NCBI GenBank assembly: GCA_020634935.1
Contig: JACKAT010000004.1
Span: 124,001 to 188,000, forward strand
Length of the DNA: 64,000 bases
DNA from: Anaerolineales bacterium
GTDB lineage: Bacteria > Chloroflexota > Anaerolineae > 4572-78 > J111
Direction of reading: 5' to 3'
Made by a program: the position numbers and the translations under genes. Positions 42,210 through 51,219 of this stretch are shown piece by piece (the first letter of the stretch is position 1; every line of letters starts with the position of its first letter). The notes under the pieces are model-generated. The model was not told the origin of the DNA and did no database searches. It saw nothing but the letters and a program-made list of their open reading frames with translations.

Positions 42210-42905
42210 TTAGGTTTTAAGGCTTTCGCCTCGGCGGATGGCGATCAGTTTTTTAGCGGTTTCGACGGCTACGGCGGCGTCGCGGCAGTAGGCGTCGGCT
42301 TCGATGGCTTCAGCGAAGGCTTCGTTGAGCGGCGCGCCGCCGACCATCACAATAATATCCTTGCGGATGCCCTCCTCTTTGAGCCGATCAATCACTACTT
42401 TCATGTAAGGCATAGTAGTCGTCAGCAGAGCGGACATGCCTAATAGCTCCGGCTGGTGCTCTTTGATGGCCTTGAGGTAAGTATCGGCATCATTGTTGAT
42501 GCCAATGTTAATCACCTCAAAGCCGGCGCCTTCCATCATCATGGCCACCAAATTTTTGCCGATATCGTGGATGTCGCCTTTAACCGTACCAATCACCATC
42601 TTGCCGATGATCGGGGCGCCGGTTTCGGCCAGCAGCGGGCGCAGGATAGCCATGCCCGCCTTCATCGCGTTGGCAGCCATTAAAACCTCAGGCACAAATA
42701 AAATACCGTCTCTGAAATCAATGCCGACAATCTCCATGCCCGCTACCAACCCTTCAGTAAGTACTTTATAAGGGGTGATGCCTCGGCTTAAGGCTTCTTC
42801 AACCTCTTCAACGACTTCTTCTTGGTAGCCATCATATAGATCATCCCACATCTGCTCATAAAGCTCTTCGAGAGACAGTTCACTTAAAATTACTTCATCC
42901 GACAT
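42210..42905 (-). CDS. Corrinoid (B12-binding) methyltransferase protein
   Basis: A protein of 231 residues. The N-terminal helical cap (about 10-95) is followed by a cobalamin-binding Rossmann domain with DIHDIG (DxHxxG, 111-116; His113 is the lower Co ligand), a GMSALLTTTMPYMK stretch and a VMVGGAPLN loop. This matches the small corrinoid shuttle proteins of MtbC/MttC type, which carry methyl groups between a substrate methyltransferase and a second one. Neither partner nor a reductive activator is in the window. Upstream is a MITE and no riboswitch was seen. It starts with a long acidic N-terminus. Confidence 0.93.
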   Translation of the reverse strand: MSDEVILSELSLEELYEQMWDDLYDGYQEEVVEEVEEALSRGITPYKVLTEGLVAGMEIVGIDFRDGILFVPEVLMAANAMKAGMAILRPLLAETGAPIIGKMVIGTVKGDIHDIGKNLVAMMMEGAGFEVINIGINNDADTYLKAIKEHQPELLGMSALLTTTMPYMKVVIDRLKEEGIRKDIIVMVGGAPLNEAFAEAIEADAYCRDAAVAVETAKKLIAIRRGESLKT

Positions 42906-42958
42906 TTATTTTTCTCCATCAAAGTTTAATTGGAATTAACGCGCCGCCTTTGAGCCGT

Positions 42959-43110
42959 GGTAGCACTGCACTAAACCATGGTAAGGAAGAATTAGACAGA
43001 ACCTACGGCAAGATTATCACGATTTTATTTGTCATAATTAAGGTAAATCTTGTTAATTCTGTCGATTATTAGAGCTATTTTGTGTTTCCACGGTTTAATG
43101 TTGCGCTACC
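42959..43110. mobile_element. MITE family M1, copy C, with 7/8-bp target duplication
   Basis: It measures 152 bp. The left end (GGTAGCACTGCACTAAACCA) and the inverted right end (GGTAGCGCAACATTAAACCG) are each followed by TGG. The flanks are TGAGCCGT (42951-42958) and TGAGCTGT (43111-43118). It shares the core TCACGATTTTA and GTCATAATT with copy B, 1 kb away. It sits in the gap between the RIO kinase and corrinoid protein genes. Confidence 0.82.
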
Positions 43111-43233
43111 TGAGCTGTAAAACCTTTGTTTTTTCTATTATAATTTATTCCACGGTTATAGGATAAAATTAATATTTGGGATTGACAATCAATGACTGGC
43201 TTCTTGCATAAGACATCGCTGAATAGGCGCTAT

Positions 43234-44283
43234 CTACGCTTCCTGACTGATCATCAATCGCCGTGATTCGTCGGCCGCCTCATCTTGGGGGTTGAGGGCC
43301 AGATAGCGCTGCCAAAAGTCGTTAACAATCGCCATCGGATTACACTTGACGCCTTGTTGGGTAAAATAGTCACAAATACGGATAATGTCTCGTTCCAGAA
43401 TAAAGCGGGCTTTTGGATTGGTTTGACTGTTAACGACTTGAGGAAAATCAATAATAGTAATGTTGCCGTCCCAGTAAAGAATATTGTAAGCCGATAAATC
43501 ACCGTGGATCAATTGGTGTTGGAGCATAAGATCGATATTACGAAGCACTTCAGCAAATAGCAATCTGGCCAAACCGGGTTCCAGGGTAATTTCGTTTAAA
43601 GTTGGCGCCGCAAGTTGGGCATCGCCCACAAACGCCATTAAGATGGCGTTTTCCCCGGCGGCCAGAGGCTGCGGAACAGCGCCGCCGGCTTCGAATAGAA
43701 TTTGCAGGGTGGTGTACTCGTACATTAGCCAAGAGGTGTGTTCAACTTTGCTGCCAAATTCGGTTTTCTTACCCAAGGCTCGCATTATCCGATGGTCGGT
43801 GGTTTTTACCAGCCGCGCCTCCGAGGTCAATATCGAGCGGCCTTCGCGGTACATTTTATCGTTCCGGAGATGGCGAAACTGGCGGGGGCGGTAAACTTTG
43901 GCGGCTAGCAGGGTTTGCCCGGTACCCGGATGGGCCTGGCAGCGATAGACGCTGGCCTCTTTACCCCCTTTAACCTGAGACAAAACATCGGTAATCAACT
44001 CTTCGTCGTAGAACGGCCGGATCGAATCAAGCAGCCAGCCGGCCTCGTAGCGAGCGGGCTGGTAGGTGGGAGAAAATTCGCCTTCGATGGTGGTTGTATC
44101 GGCGATTTCGGCAATGATCTGGTTTTGGGTGCGTTTGGGCTTATACTTGACTTTAGCTTTACGTTTGCGCCGGGCCTGGCGATCATTCCTTAAGGGATCA
44201 AATCGGTCGGCGTACTGTTCATATTTGTCCAGATCGTCTTCTGAAAGATATTCGGCGTTAGACAAGGTCTTGTCCTCTCTCAA
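43234..44283 (-). CDS. RIO-type protein kinase
   Basis: A protein of 349 residues. A charged N-terminus (1-80, Lys/Arg-rich 38-52) precedes a RIO kinase fold: VKGGKEASVY (nucleotide loop), Lys129 in LAAKVYRP, the catalytic HGDLSAYNIL (260-269) and IIDFPQVV (metal-binding Asp279) in place of DFG. In archaea and eukaryotes RIO kinases act in small-subunit ribosome maturation; bacterial targets are unknown. All catalytic residues are present. It is transcribed alone between a MITE and a gene-free stretch. Confidence 0.92.
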   Translation of the reverse strand: MREDKTLSNAEYLSEDDLDKYEQYADRFDPLRNDRQARRKRKAKVKYKPKRTQNQIIAEIADTTTIEGEFSPTYQPARYEAGWLLDSIRPFYDEELITDVLSQVKGGKEASVYRCQAHPGTGQTLLAAKVYRPRQFRHLRNDKMYREGRSILTSEARLVKTTDHRIMRALGKKTEFGSKVEHTSWLMYEYTTLQILFEAGGAVPQPLAAGENAILMAFVGDAQLAAPTLNEITLEPGLARLLFAEVLRNIDLMLQHQLIHGDLSAYNILYWDGNITIIDFPQVVNSQTNPKARFILERDIIRICDYFTQQGVKCNPMAIVNDFWQRYLALNPQDEAADESRRLMISQEA

Positions 44284-44716
44284 AAAGTGACACTACTTAG
44301 AGCTGAAGCTAGATGTTTTTTTGATTTGAATTGGGTTGAATTGAGGGTATTGAATAGCAGGTGAGAATCAAAATGACCACCGGTAAAAAATGTAACCGTG
44401 GCCATGAAGTAAATGGCTATATGCACTCGTGTAAATGTTGCTTCTAAAATAGCCTCACTGCTGTCCAACATGGTTGAGCAATCTATGGAAAAATGATTTG
44501 ATTATGATATTCTTGGAATATTATTCTTGAATAGTGGCCGTCTGTTTAAGAGGAAACAACCGGACAGAAATTAACATCTAACGCCGGGCAGCTTGTATCT
44601 CTCTTTAATCATGGGTACCATGATAGCAGAGGCTAGTCTAACATGATTTCCAGAGTGGGTCAAGTAAAAGTCCATTCAAATCAATAGATTAGCCAGAAAT
44701 AGCCGTGGAGACATAG
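44284..44716. other. Gene-free stretch with a possible operator
   Basis: No supported gene. ATCATGG-GTA-CCATGAT at 44608-44624 is a perfect 7-bp dyad about 95 bp upstream of the 44717 gene and could be a regulator site. A 63-codon minus-strand frame covers 44280-44471, but it has no ribosome site. Confidence 0.4.
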
Positions 44717-45310
44717 ATGACAAATTCCGATTACTTTTACCAGCAAATTGCCAAACTTGCGGCCTTATCGCCTTATGATCGCTATGCGCGTTTAGGAAGA
44801 TTTCATACCGATCTGGTCTTGCGCTATTTGGATATTATTCGGTCGTTAGATGCGTCGGATGCCGGCCAGGTAGGCTCGAATGAGCAGCCAATTGGCCAGA
44901 TTATAGCCGAGGTGGCTGAATGGGAGCGCTTTACCATTATCGCTGCCGGAGAAATGATTTGTGGGGTTCAGTGGCCTCAAATCATGACCCTGAGCGGTTA
45001 TGTGGACGATAATAACCAACCGCGCGGTTTTAATGATGAAGCCGATTTTAAGCTGTATCTTCACCAAAAATACCTCTCCAGTTCTTGGGCTGAAATTCGT
45101 GAATTGGCCCTGCACACAGCTACGGCTCTGCACACGCTTTTTACTCAACCCACCTTACTGTCACCTGACACGCTGCAAAAGACCCAAAAACACGAGTGGC
45201 GGCTACCCAACGGCCTCAAGCTTACGTTACCCGTTGGTTGGTACTTGTGGATGGTAACTATTGAACGCGAAGCCATAACCTATGCTGAGGAGTTGAACGG
45301 GGTTAAATAA
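44717..45310 (+). CDS. Hypothetical protein, possibly DinB-like helical bundle
   Basis: A protein of 197 residues, all helical, soluble. The segment IIAEVAEWERFTIIAAGEMICG followed by a loop and VGWYLWMVTIEREAITYAEEL gives spacing reminiscent of DinB/YfiT-like four-helix proteins, but the usual three-His metal site is not evident, so the assignment is weak. The start ATG is preceded by GGAG 8 bp upstream. It is followed after 11 bp by the small membrane protein gene, which may be co-transcribed. Confidence 0.6.
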   Translation: MTNSDYFYQQIAKLAALSPYDRYARLGRFHTDLVLRYLDIIRSLDASDAGQVGSNEQPIGQIIAEVAEWERFTIIAAGEMICGVQWPQIMTLSGYVDDNNQPRGFNDEADFKLYLHQKYLSSSWAEIRELALHTATALHTLFTQPTLLSPDTLQKTQKHEWRLPNGLKLTLPVGWYLWMVTIEREAITYAEELNGVK

Positions 45311-45321
45311 GATCTTACATC

Positions 45322-45597
45322 ATGTTTGTATTGGATTGGGAAACGTTATATATTCTAAGTGGTTCGGCAGCAGGAATTGCCACAATTTTGATTTTGAGCT
45401 ACCTTATTCGTCAGGACTGGCCGCGGTCTAAGGGCGTCGATATAACCGTTTGGGCGGTCATCGGTGCAATTGCAGGGGCGATTATTGGCCTGGCCGACAA
45501 TGACATCAAGCCATCATCAGCCATCCTCATGGGTGCGGTCTGGGGCGGGCTAATCGCTTTGGTGAAAACGTCCGGCTGGTCATTACGCAATAAATAA
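45322..45597 (+). CDS. Small membrane protein with three predicted helices
   Basis: A protein of 91 residues. Hydrophobic segments lie at about 8-28, 41-60 and 66-85, with Gly-rich faces (AGIATI, IGAIAGAIIG, GAVWGGLIA). There is a short basic loop after TM1 and a basic C-terminus. The family is not recognised. It lies 11 bp behind the 44717 gene on the same strand and is likely part of that transcript. Confidence 0.6.
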   Translation: MFVLDWETLYILSGSAAGIATILILSYLIRQDWPRSKGVDITVWAVIGAIAGAIIGLADNDIKPSSAILMGAVWGGLIALVKTSGWSLRNK

Positions 45598-45736
45598 ATG
45601 CAATGAATAGATCAGCCTATCGTCTAATCCCCGTTTGAACGGGAAGCAACCAACCATTAACAGCAGCAGCCTGAATCGACCAAATGGGCGGCTGGCTAAG
45701 CAAAACTGACTCAAAGAGGAGAAAGGTATTACTATC

Positions 45737-46129
45737 ATGTTAAATAACATTTGTGATCGATCAACTAAATGCTTGAATTTTTGGCTTAAAGAACGCCCGG
45801 AATGTAACCAGTGCGGTGTTTTGATCACAATGAACCATTTTCACAACATATCCGGTCATTACCGTATTTGTCACACTTGCTTTGAGCGAAATTTAGAAGC
45901 CATCGTCGCCGGTAATTATCGGCCAGCCCATCTGATCGAGAACGAGATTAGGGCCTGTCTCAATTATGAACAATGTTTTTCTGATACCCCCTATGGTATG
46001 TTCAAACCCAAAATTTGTGATGTGTGCCAGGCCCTCTACCCGCCCGAACATTACCATGATATAACCCAAAACATTCGAATTTGTTTGGACTGTTATCAAG
46101 CCCAATCGCACAGTTCGACGGTTCACTAA
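45737..46129 (+). CDS. Small protein with two zinc-ribbon-like repeats
   Basis: A protein of 130 residues with four CxxC pairs: Cys23/26 and 45/48, then Cys94/97 and 116/119. The two halves repeat the same pattern: CxxC, then an (F/Y)H-(N/D)I stretch, then RICxxC(F/Y). It therefore arose by internal duplication of one treble-clef or zinc-ribbon unit and should bind two zinc ions. There is no enzyme motif; a protein or nucleic-acid contact role is possible. The ribosome site GAGGAGAAAGG lies upstream. It is followed after 30 bp by the phosphatase gene. Confidence 0.72.
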   Translation: MLNNICDRSTKCLNFWLKERPECNQCGVLITMNHFHNISGHYRICHTCFERNLEAIVAGNYRPAHLIENEIRACLNYEQCFSDTPYGMFKPKICDVCQALYPPEHYHDITQNIRICLDCYQAQSHSSTVH

Positions 46130-46159
46130 CCGGATAAAATCTCAGGGCAGAGGCTACAT

Positions 46160-46906
46160 ATGAGCAAATATATCTGGTTAATTAGACATGGCGAGTCTGA
46201 GGGAAACTTAGAAGGGCGCATTCAGGGGTGGCAGGATTTCCCCCTAACCAATCGAGGCCGGCGGCAAGCCGCCCGGCTGGCTGAACGGCTGGCCGAGGAG
46301 ACCGCTATTCGGGAGATTATTACCAGCCCCCTGTCTCGAGCCGCCACCACAGCTGAGATCATCGGTGCGGTTTTGGGGTTGCCCATCCGGTATGATGATC
46401 GGCTTAAAGAGTATAACTTTGGCCCAATTGAAGGGCTGACCAAAGCCGAAATAAAAGCGCAGTTTCCATCCGTTTGGGCGGCCTGGCAGCTAAATGAGTT
46501 CTGGGATCCGCTGCCTGGTGAGGAAGGCGAGCGGACCTTTGAGCAGCGCATCCGGGCAGCGATGACAGACATCATCAACGGCTTGGCTGAAGAAGCCGCT
46601 ATAGCCGTGGTAATGCACGGCGGCGCGATGAATACATGCATTCGGTCCTGGCTAGGTATCCATGAACGCGGCTGGCGCACATTTGCCTTTGACAATGCCT
46701 CGGTCAACCTGGTTCAACTCCAGGCCAAAATTTTGCCGGCGTTAGACGATGATCAGGAAGCATTCCGCATGCTGGGGTTTATTGAACAGGGAGAGGAGAT
46801 TGAATACAATTACCGTATGATCCTGCTCAATGATGTTTCTCATCTAGGTGGTCTGATGGGCAGCCGGCCCACTTGGTTCAGCGGCCCGCGCTCACCGCAA
46901 GCTTAA
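46160..46906 (+). CDS. Histidine phosphatase superfamily protein (phosphoglycerate mutase-like)
   Basis: A protein of 248 residues. The catalytic RHGESEGN with phospho-accepting His10, the downstream Arg/Glu region (TSPLSRAATTAEII, LKEYNFGPIEGL) and the second His in VVMHGGAMNT are all in place. The spacing fits broad-specificity phosphatases such as PhoE/CobC rather than glycolytic mutase. A C-terminal tail of about 45 residues extends beyond the fold. It is probably in one transcript with the zinc-ribbon and PhnD-like genes. Confidence 0.9.
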   Translation: MSKYIWLIRHGESEGNLEGRIQGWQDFPLTNRGRRQAARLAERLAEETAIREIITSPLSRAATTAEIIGAVLGLPIRYDDRLKEYNFGPIEGLTKAEIKAQFPSVWAAWQLNEFWDPLPGEEGERTFEQRIRAAMTDIINGLAEEAAIAVVMHGGAMNTCIRSWLGIHERGWRTFAFDNASVNLVQLQAKILPALDDDQEAFRMLGFIEQGEEIEYNYRMILLNDVSHLGGLMGSRPTWFSGPRSPQA

Positions 46907-46940
46907 CCAAAAACTATGTCAAGGAGGACAAAACGTTCAA

Positions 46941-47732
46941 TTGATTAAATTTACATCATTTCTAGCCCCCAACACCGATCCGGTTTGCCAGGCAATCGTC
47001 AGCCATATTGCCCAGCAGCTTGATATTCAAATGACGTTTGTTAATGATATCTCGTACAGCGAACGATATCGACAATTTGATGGCGGAGAAATTTCCGGCG
47101 GTTGGATCTGCGGTTTACCTTATGTACAAAGGGTTGATCGAAAACAGGCTAAACTTGACCTGTTAGGCGCCCCGGTTATGCAAAAGCCGCGCTACCAAAA
47201 TCAACCGATTTATTTTTCCGATGTGGTCGTCCACCGAGACAGTAATTTCTATTCGTTTGCCGATTTACAGGGAGCTACCTGGGCCTTTAATGAGATTAAC
47301 TCCCAATCGGGCTATAATATGACGTGCTATCATCTGGCCAATTTAGGATTTGCCTCAGGCTATTTTAGCCAAACTATTCAATCGGGGGCGCATCAAGCCT
47401 CGCTTAGCATGGTGCTTGATCGCAAGGTCGATGCCTCAGCCATCGATAGTATAGTCCTGGAGACCGAGATGATACTTCATCCGGAAATCAGTCGCGATCT
47501 GCGAATAGTAGAGCGGCTGGGGCCTAGTCCGATGCCCCCTTGGGTTATTTCCAAAGCCATCCATGAGGACATTCGCGATGCCATTAAAGAAGCGATACTG
47601 GCCATGCACCTGGCGCCGATTGGACAGGCCATTCTGGCCGGCGGACAAATCAGACGCATCGCGCAGGTGTATGACCAAGATTATGATCTGGTTCGCCAGA
47701 TGGCCCAAGTGGCGGAGTCGGTAACTTTGTAG
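46941..47732 (+). CDS. PhnD-like periplasmic-binding-fold protein lacking a signal peptide
   Basis: A protein of 263 residues. It starts at TTG (AAGGAGG lies 13 bp upstream, a long spacing); no in-frame ATG is near. The fold pattern (SGGWICGLPYV, VVHRDSNFYSFADLQGATWAFNE, the NSQSGYN ligand loop, and SIDSIVLE-type hinge) matches phosphate/phosphonate-binding PhnD/PtxB proteins. There is no export signal or lipobox and no transporter genes nearby, so it may be a cytoplasmic sensor or an enzyme-like offshoot. It is convergent with aceA across a strong terminator. Confidence 0.8.
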   Translation: MIKFTSFLAPNTDPVCQAIVSHIAQQLDIQMTFVNDISYSERYRQFDGGEISGGWICGLPYVQRVDRKQAKLDLLGAPVMQKPRYQNQPIYFSDVVVHRDSNFYSFADLQGATWAFNEINSQSGYNMTCYHLANLGFASGYFSQTIQSGAHQASLSMVLDRKVDASAIDSIVLETEMILHPEISRDLRIVERLGPSPMPPWVISKAIHEDIRDAIKEAILAMHLAPIGQAILAGGQIRRIAQVYDQDYDLVRQMAQVAESVTL

Positions 47733-47765
47733 CCGGGTTAAGATTATAGCTATTTTGATTAAAAC

Positions 47766-47797
47766 AAAAAAGCTGGGGAAATTTCCCCAGCTTTTTT
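47766..47797. terminator. Bidirectional intrinsic terminator
   Basis: A perfect 32-bp palindrome (AAAAAAGCTGGGGAAA and its reverse complement) ends in T6 on both strands. It lies between the convergent PhnD-like and isocitrate lyase genes. Confidence 0.93.
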
Positions 47798-47817
47798 ATA
47801 GTTTAATGTCACAACAA

Positions 47818-49119
47818 TTAGACAGGCATGGCCTGATGCTCTTCAAACTGCGCTTCTTCGGTTGAACCAGACAAGGCTGTCGTGGAGGACTGGCCGGCGG
47901 TGATGGCGTCTTTGACCATATCAAAGTAGCCAGTACCCACTTCACGTTGGTGTTTCACCGCCGTGTAGCCTATGACTTCGCTATCAAACTCTTTCGTTTG
48001 TAGTTCAACATAAGCCGACATCCCACGGTCACGATAACCGGTGGCCAGTTCAAACATAGACATGTTCAACGCATGGAACCCGGCCAGGGTAATGAATTGG
48101 AATTTGTAGCCCATCGCCCCCAGTTCTCGCTGGAATTTAGCGATGGTTGCTTCATCCAGGTGGCGGCTCCAGTTAAACGAGGGCGAGCAGTTGTATGCCA
48201 GCATCTTGCCAGGGAACTGAGCGTGGATACCTTCGGCAAATTTACGGGCATCTTCAAGGTTAGGCGTTGAGGTTTCGCACCAAATTAAATCGGCGTAAGG
48301 GGCGTAAGCCAGACCACGGGCAATGGCGGCCTCCACCCCGGCTTTAACATTGAAGAAACCTTCAGAAGTGCGGCTACCATGAATAAACGGTTGATCACGC
48401 GGATCAACATCGCTGGTCAAAAGTTTGGCGCTGTCGGCGTCGGTGCGGGCCACCAGGAGGGTGGGGACCCCCATGATATCGGCAGCCAGGCGAGCCGCGT
48501 TAAGAATGTTGATAAATTGGCTGGTGGGAACCAAAACTTTGCCCCCCATATGACCGCATTTCTTTTCAGAGGCTAATTGGTCTTCAAAGTGAACCCCGGC
48601 AGCCCCGGCTTCGATCATGGCTTTCATCAGTTCAAAGGCGTTGAGCGGGCCACCAAAACCGGCTTCGGCATCGGCGACAATGGGGGCAAACCAGTAGGTA
48701 TCATCTTTACCTTCGGAGTGGTGAATCTGGTCGGCGCGCTGAAGGGTTTGGTTAATTCGCTTTACTAACTGCGGGGCGCTGTTGGCCGGGTAGAGGCTTT
48801 GATCGGGGTACATTTGGCCGGCCACATTGGCGTCGGCGGCTACTTGCCAACCACTGAGATAGATGGCTTTTAAGCCTGCTTTGACCATTTGCATGGCCTG
48901 ATTGCCGGTCAGCGCCCCTAAAGCATTAACATAATCTTCCGAATGAAGCAGATCCCACAGACGGCCCGCCCCTAATTGGGCCAACGTATATTCAATTTGA
49001 ACCGAGCCTCGCAAATTTACGACATCTTCGGCACTGTAGGTGCGCTCAATGCCTTGCCAGCGCGGCTCGGTAGCCCAAGCTTCTTCAAGCATTTTTATTT
49101 GTTGTTGTCTATCGGTCAT
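47818..49119 (-). CDS. aceA: Isocitrate lyase
   Basis: A protein of 433 residues. The catalytic KKCGHMGGKVLVPT, the PIVADAEAGFGG metal/substrate region and WCETSTPNLEDA are diagnostic. It splits isocitrate to glyoxylate and succinate in the glyoxylate bypass during growth on acetate or fatty acids. The partner malate synthase is not in the window. A RamB-like regulator gene starts 287 bp away in the opposite direction and is a likely controller. It ends at a strong terminator. Short bacterial form without the large insert of AceA2. Confidence 0.98.
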   Translation of the reverse strand: MTDRQQQIKMLEEAWATEPRWQGIERTYSAEDVVNLRGSVQIEYTLAQLGAGRLWDLLHSEDYVNALGALTGNQAMQMVKAGLKAIYLSGWQVAADANVAGQMYPDQSLYPANSAPQLVKRINQTLQRADQIHHSEGKDDTYWFAPIVADAEAGFGGPLNAFELMKAMIEAGAAGVHFEDQLASEKKCGHMGGKVLVPTSQFINILNAARLAADIMGVPTLLVARTDADSAKLLTSDVDPRDQPFIHGSRTSEGFFNVKAGVEAAIARGLAYAPYADLIWCETSTPNLEDARKFAEGIHAQFPGKMLAYNCSPSFNWSRHLDEATIAKFQRELGAMGYKFQFITLAGFHALNMSMFELATGYRDRGMSAYVELQTKEFDSEVIGYTAVKHQREVGTGYFDMVKDAITAGQSSTTALSGSTEEAQFEEHQAMPV

Positions 49120-49405
49120 GTGATTACCCCCATGTAGATTTGATCTTTTAATAAAAATCCTTAGCTGAACCGTTATTTAGCTCAACTAGATATTGATATC
49201 TAATTTTTCGCCGTTGGAAAATTCACATTTCCTTATCGACTTTATTGTGCTATAATGACGCTAGTAAAATATAGCTAATTGAAAAAAATTGCTGCCAGCG
49301 AATTTTCGCTAATATTAACACAAAAAGAGATGCTTGTCAAGCGTGTTGTTAAAATTATTTACCATTGGGGCCGCGCGGTAAATCTGCCCAGAAATAGGCT
49401 AATCC
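49120..49405. promoter_or_regulatory. Divergent control region of aceA and the RamB-like gene
   Basis: AT-rich, without genes. An inverted repeat AGCGAA-TT-TTCGCT stands at 49297-49310; a TTTTTCGCC near 49207 may be a related half-site. These are candidates for regulator binding, unproven. Confidence 0.4.
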
Positions 49406-50851
49406 ATGAAAACAGAGCTGATCAATATAATTTTTGGAATGAAAATTCGCCAATCTCGGATCGAGGCTAATTTGAGTTTATCCGAATTTGCTAACCGCTG
49501 TGATTTGTCTCCCTCCTATATTACCGAGATTGAAAAAGGTCGCAAATACCCTAAAAACGATAAAATCATGAAGATGGCCGATGTTTTGGAGCAGGATTAC
49601 GATAATTTGGTGTCTATCAAGCTGTCCCCTTCCTTGACCCATTTGGAAACTATTCTCTCATCGCCTATCCTGGGCGAGTTTCCTTTTGAAGAGTTTGGGT
49701 TAGACACTAATAACATCGTCAGCATTTTTACCCGCATACCGGATAAGGCGAGCGCGTTGGCCCACGCGATATTAGATATTGTCCGGCAGCACAATATTAA
49801 GGAGGAACACTTTCTACGAGCCGCCTTGCGCTCCTATCAAGAGCTACACGAAAACTATTTCCAAGATATAGAAGATGCGGTTGATCGATTTGCCAACCAA
49901 TTCAATCTTGAAGTCACCCCTCCGTTGTCTCAGCGTCGCTTAGAAGAAATTATCTGTCAAAAATTTGGCTATGAGTTAAATACAACTGAGCTGATCAACC
50001 AACCCCTCTTGTCAACTTATCGCTCGGTTTATATCGACGGTAGAAATCCCAAATTACTGCTCAATGCGGCCCTGCGTCCCAGCCAAATCAAATTTCTTCT
50101 GGCGCGAGAGCTAGGCTATCAATACTTAAAGCTCGAGGAACGAGGTAACACCTCGGCCCCGGATCGGGTTGAGTCCTTTCAGCAAGTACTCAATGACTTC
50201 AAAGCCTCTTATTTTGCCGGAGGGTTGCTCATGCCCCAATCTGCCATTTTGGCTGATATCTGGGCTTGCTTTGCACGGCAAAGCTGGAGTAACGAACCGT
50301 TGATCCGAATGCTTGAAAAATATGACGTTTCGCCGGAAATGCTTTTTTATCGCCTGAGCGAACTCATCCCCCAGTTTTGCGGCGTTCGCCTCCATTTCTT
50401 GCGATTCAACGGCACCAACAACGCCTATAAATTAGTCAAACATTTAAATATGAGCGCCTGGCTGTTGCCACAGAACAATGAAGTTAGTGAGCAGGGTTAC
50501 GATCATCTACTGGGTGTCCGCTTGCTCAAAGAAATGGCCACCGCTGCGGGAGCTGAGCAGTTCGACAACCGGCCTTGGGGGGGTATTCAGATAGATAATT
50601 TCGTTCACTCTCACGAGCGTATTCTCTCTTTTGGACTGGCTCGCCCCCTGGCCTTGTCGCCCCAAATTGGCAGCAGCGTTTCTCTGGGCTTTCGAATAAC
50701 GCCGGAGTTAAAAAATACCGTGCGTTTTGTGGATGATCCGACCATTCCCGTCACCATAGTTAATGATGAACCCGCCATTTCCACCGCCGAAAAAGAAAAA
50801 ATTGGGCGTGAAGCGGCGCTTAACCAATTCATTGCCAAAATGAAATCATAA
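49406..50851 (+). CDS. RamB/ScfR-like XRE-family regulator with degenerate IrrE domain
   Basis: A protein of 481 residues. Residues about 12-65 are an XRE-type HTH (KIRQSRIEANLSLSEFANRC...SPSYITEIEKGRKYPK). The middle part (about 165-300) matches the IrrE/ImmA-like domain of short-chain fatty acid regulators, but the metal motif HExxH reads RELGY (234-238), so it cannot be a peptidase and probably senses a ligand. The C-terminal region is of DUF2083 type. In actinobacteria such proteins (RamB) control glyoxylate-cycle genes, and here the gene is divergent from aceA, which supports the same role. Confidence 0.85.
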   Translation: MKTELINIIFGMKIRQSRIEANLSLSEFANRCDLSPSYITEIEKGRKYPKNDKIMKMADVLEQDYDNLVSIKLSPSLTHLETILSSPILGEFPFEEFGLDTNNIVSIFTRIPDKASALAHAILDIVRQHNIKEEHFLRAALRSYQELHENYFQDIEDAVDRFANQFNLEVTPPLSQRRLEEIICQKFGYELNTTELINQPLLSTYRSVYIDGRNPKLLLNAALRPSQIKFLLARELGYQYLKLEERGNTSAPDRVESFQQVLNDFKASYFAGGLLMPQSAILADIWACFARQSWSNEPLIRMLEKYDVSPEMLFYRLSELIPQFCGVRLHFLRFNGTNNAYKLVKHLNMSAWLLPQNNEVSEQGYDHLLGVRLLKEMATAAGAEQFDNRPWGGIQIDNFVHSHERILSFGLARPLALSPQIGSSVSLGFRITPELKNTVRFVDDPTIPVTIVNDEPAISTAEKEKIGREAALNQFIAKMKS

Positions 50852-51219
50852 CGTTGTAGATAGATAGACAGATAGTTGGTTGGTTGGTTGGTTAATAAGT
50901 TAGTTGGTCGCTCAATTGGTTAATATGGAAAATATTTAACCAGCTTACTATCTAGCTAATCCATTCACCAACCTGTTTCCTGACTTTGCCGGAATCTTTT
51001 TTTCACGTCCGGTTAGTACCTATTCACTAGAAAATTGATATATCCTTTGTATCCGGGAAAATGATATAATGAATATGGATTATTAGTTAATCGATCCGGC
51101 CAGGAATGAGTTCACTGTCACTCCCTGCTCGATCTACCGCCGAAACCAGACCTAGGGGAGAGGATAAGGGTATCGGTATCATTTTTGATTTGCCGCCGGA
51201 TGTCTATGGAGCAGCTTGA
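50852..51219. other. Intergenic region with simple-sequence repeats
   Basis: (GTTG)n covers 50875-50893 and an imperfect GATA tract 50857-50874. TAGTTGG/CCAACCT-type fragments follow. No gene. The 3' part, before the ribosome site GGAG at 51207, must hold the promoter of the hybrid kinase gene, but I cannot place it. Confidence 0.5.

Noticed and set aside
42906..43233. Cobalamin riboswitch upstream of the corrinoid protein gene
   Set aside because: No B12-box-like sequence; the gap is mostly MITE copy C.
44280..44471. 63-codon minus-strand frame upstream of the RIO kinase
   Set aside because: No ribosome site, mixed composition, no recognisable content.
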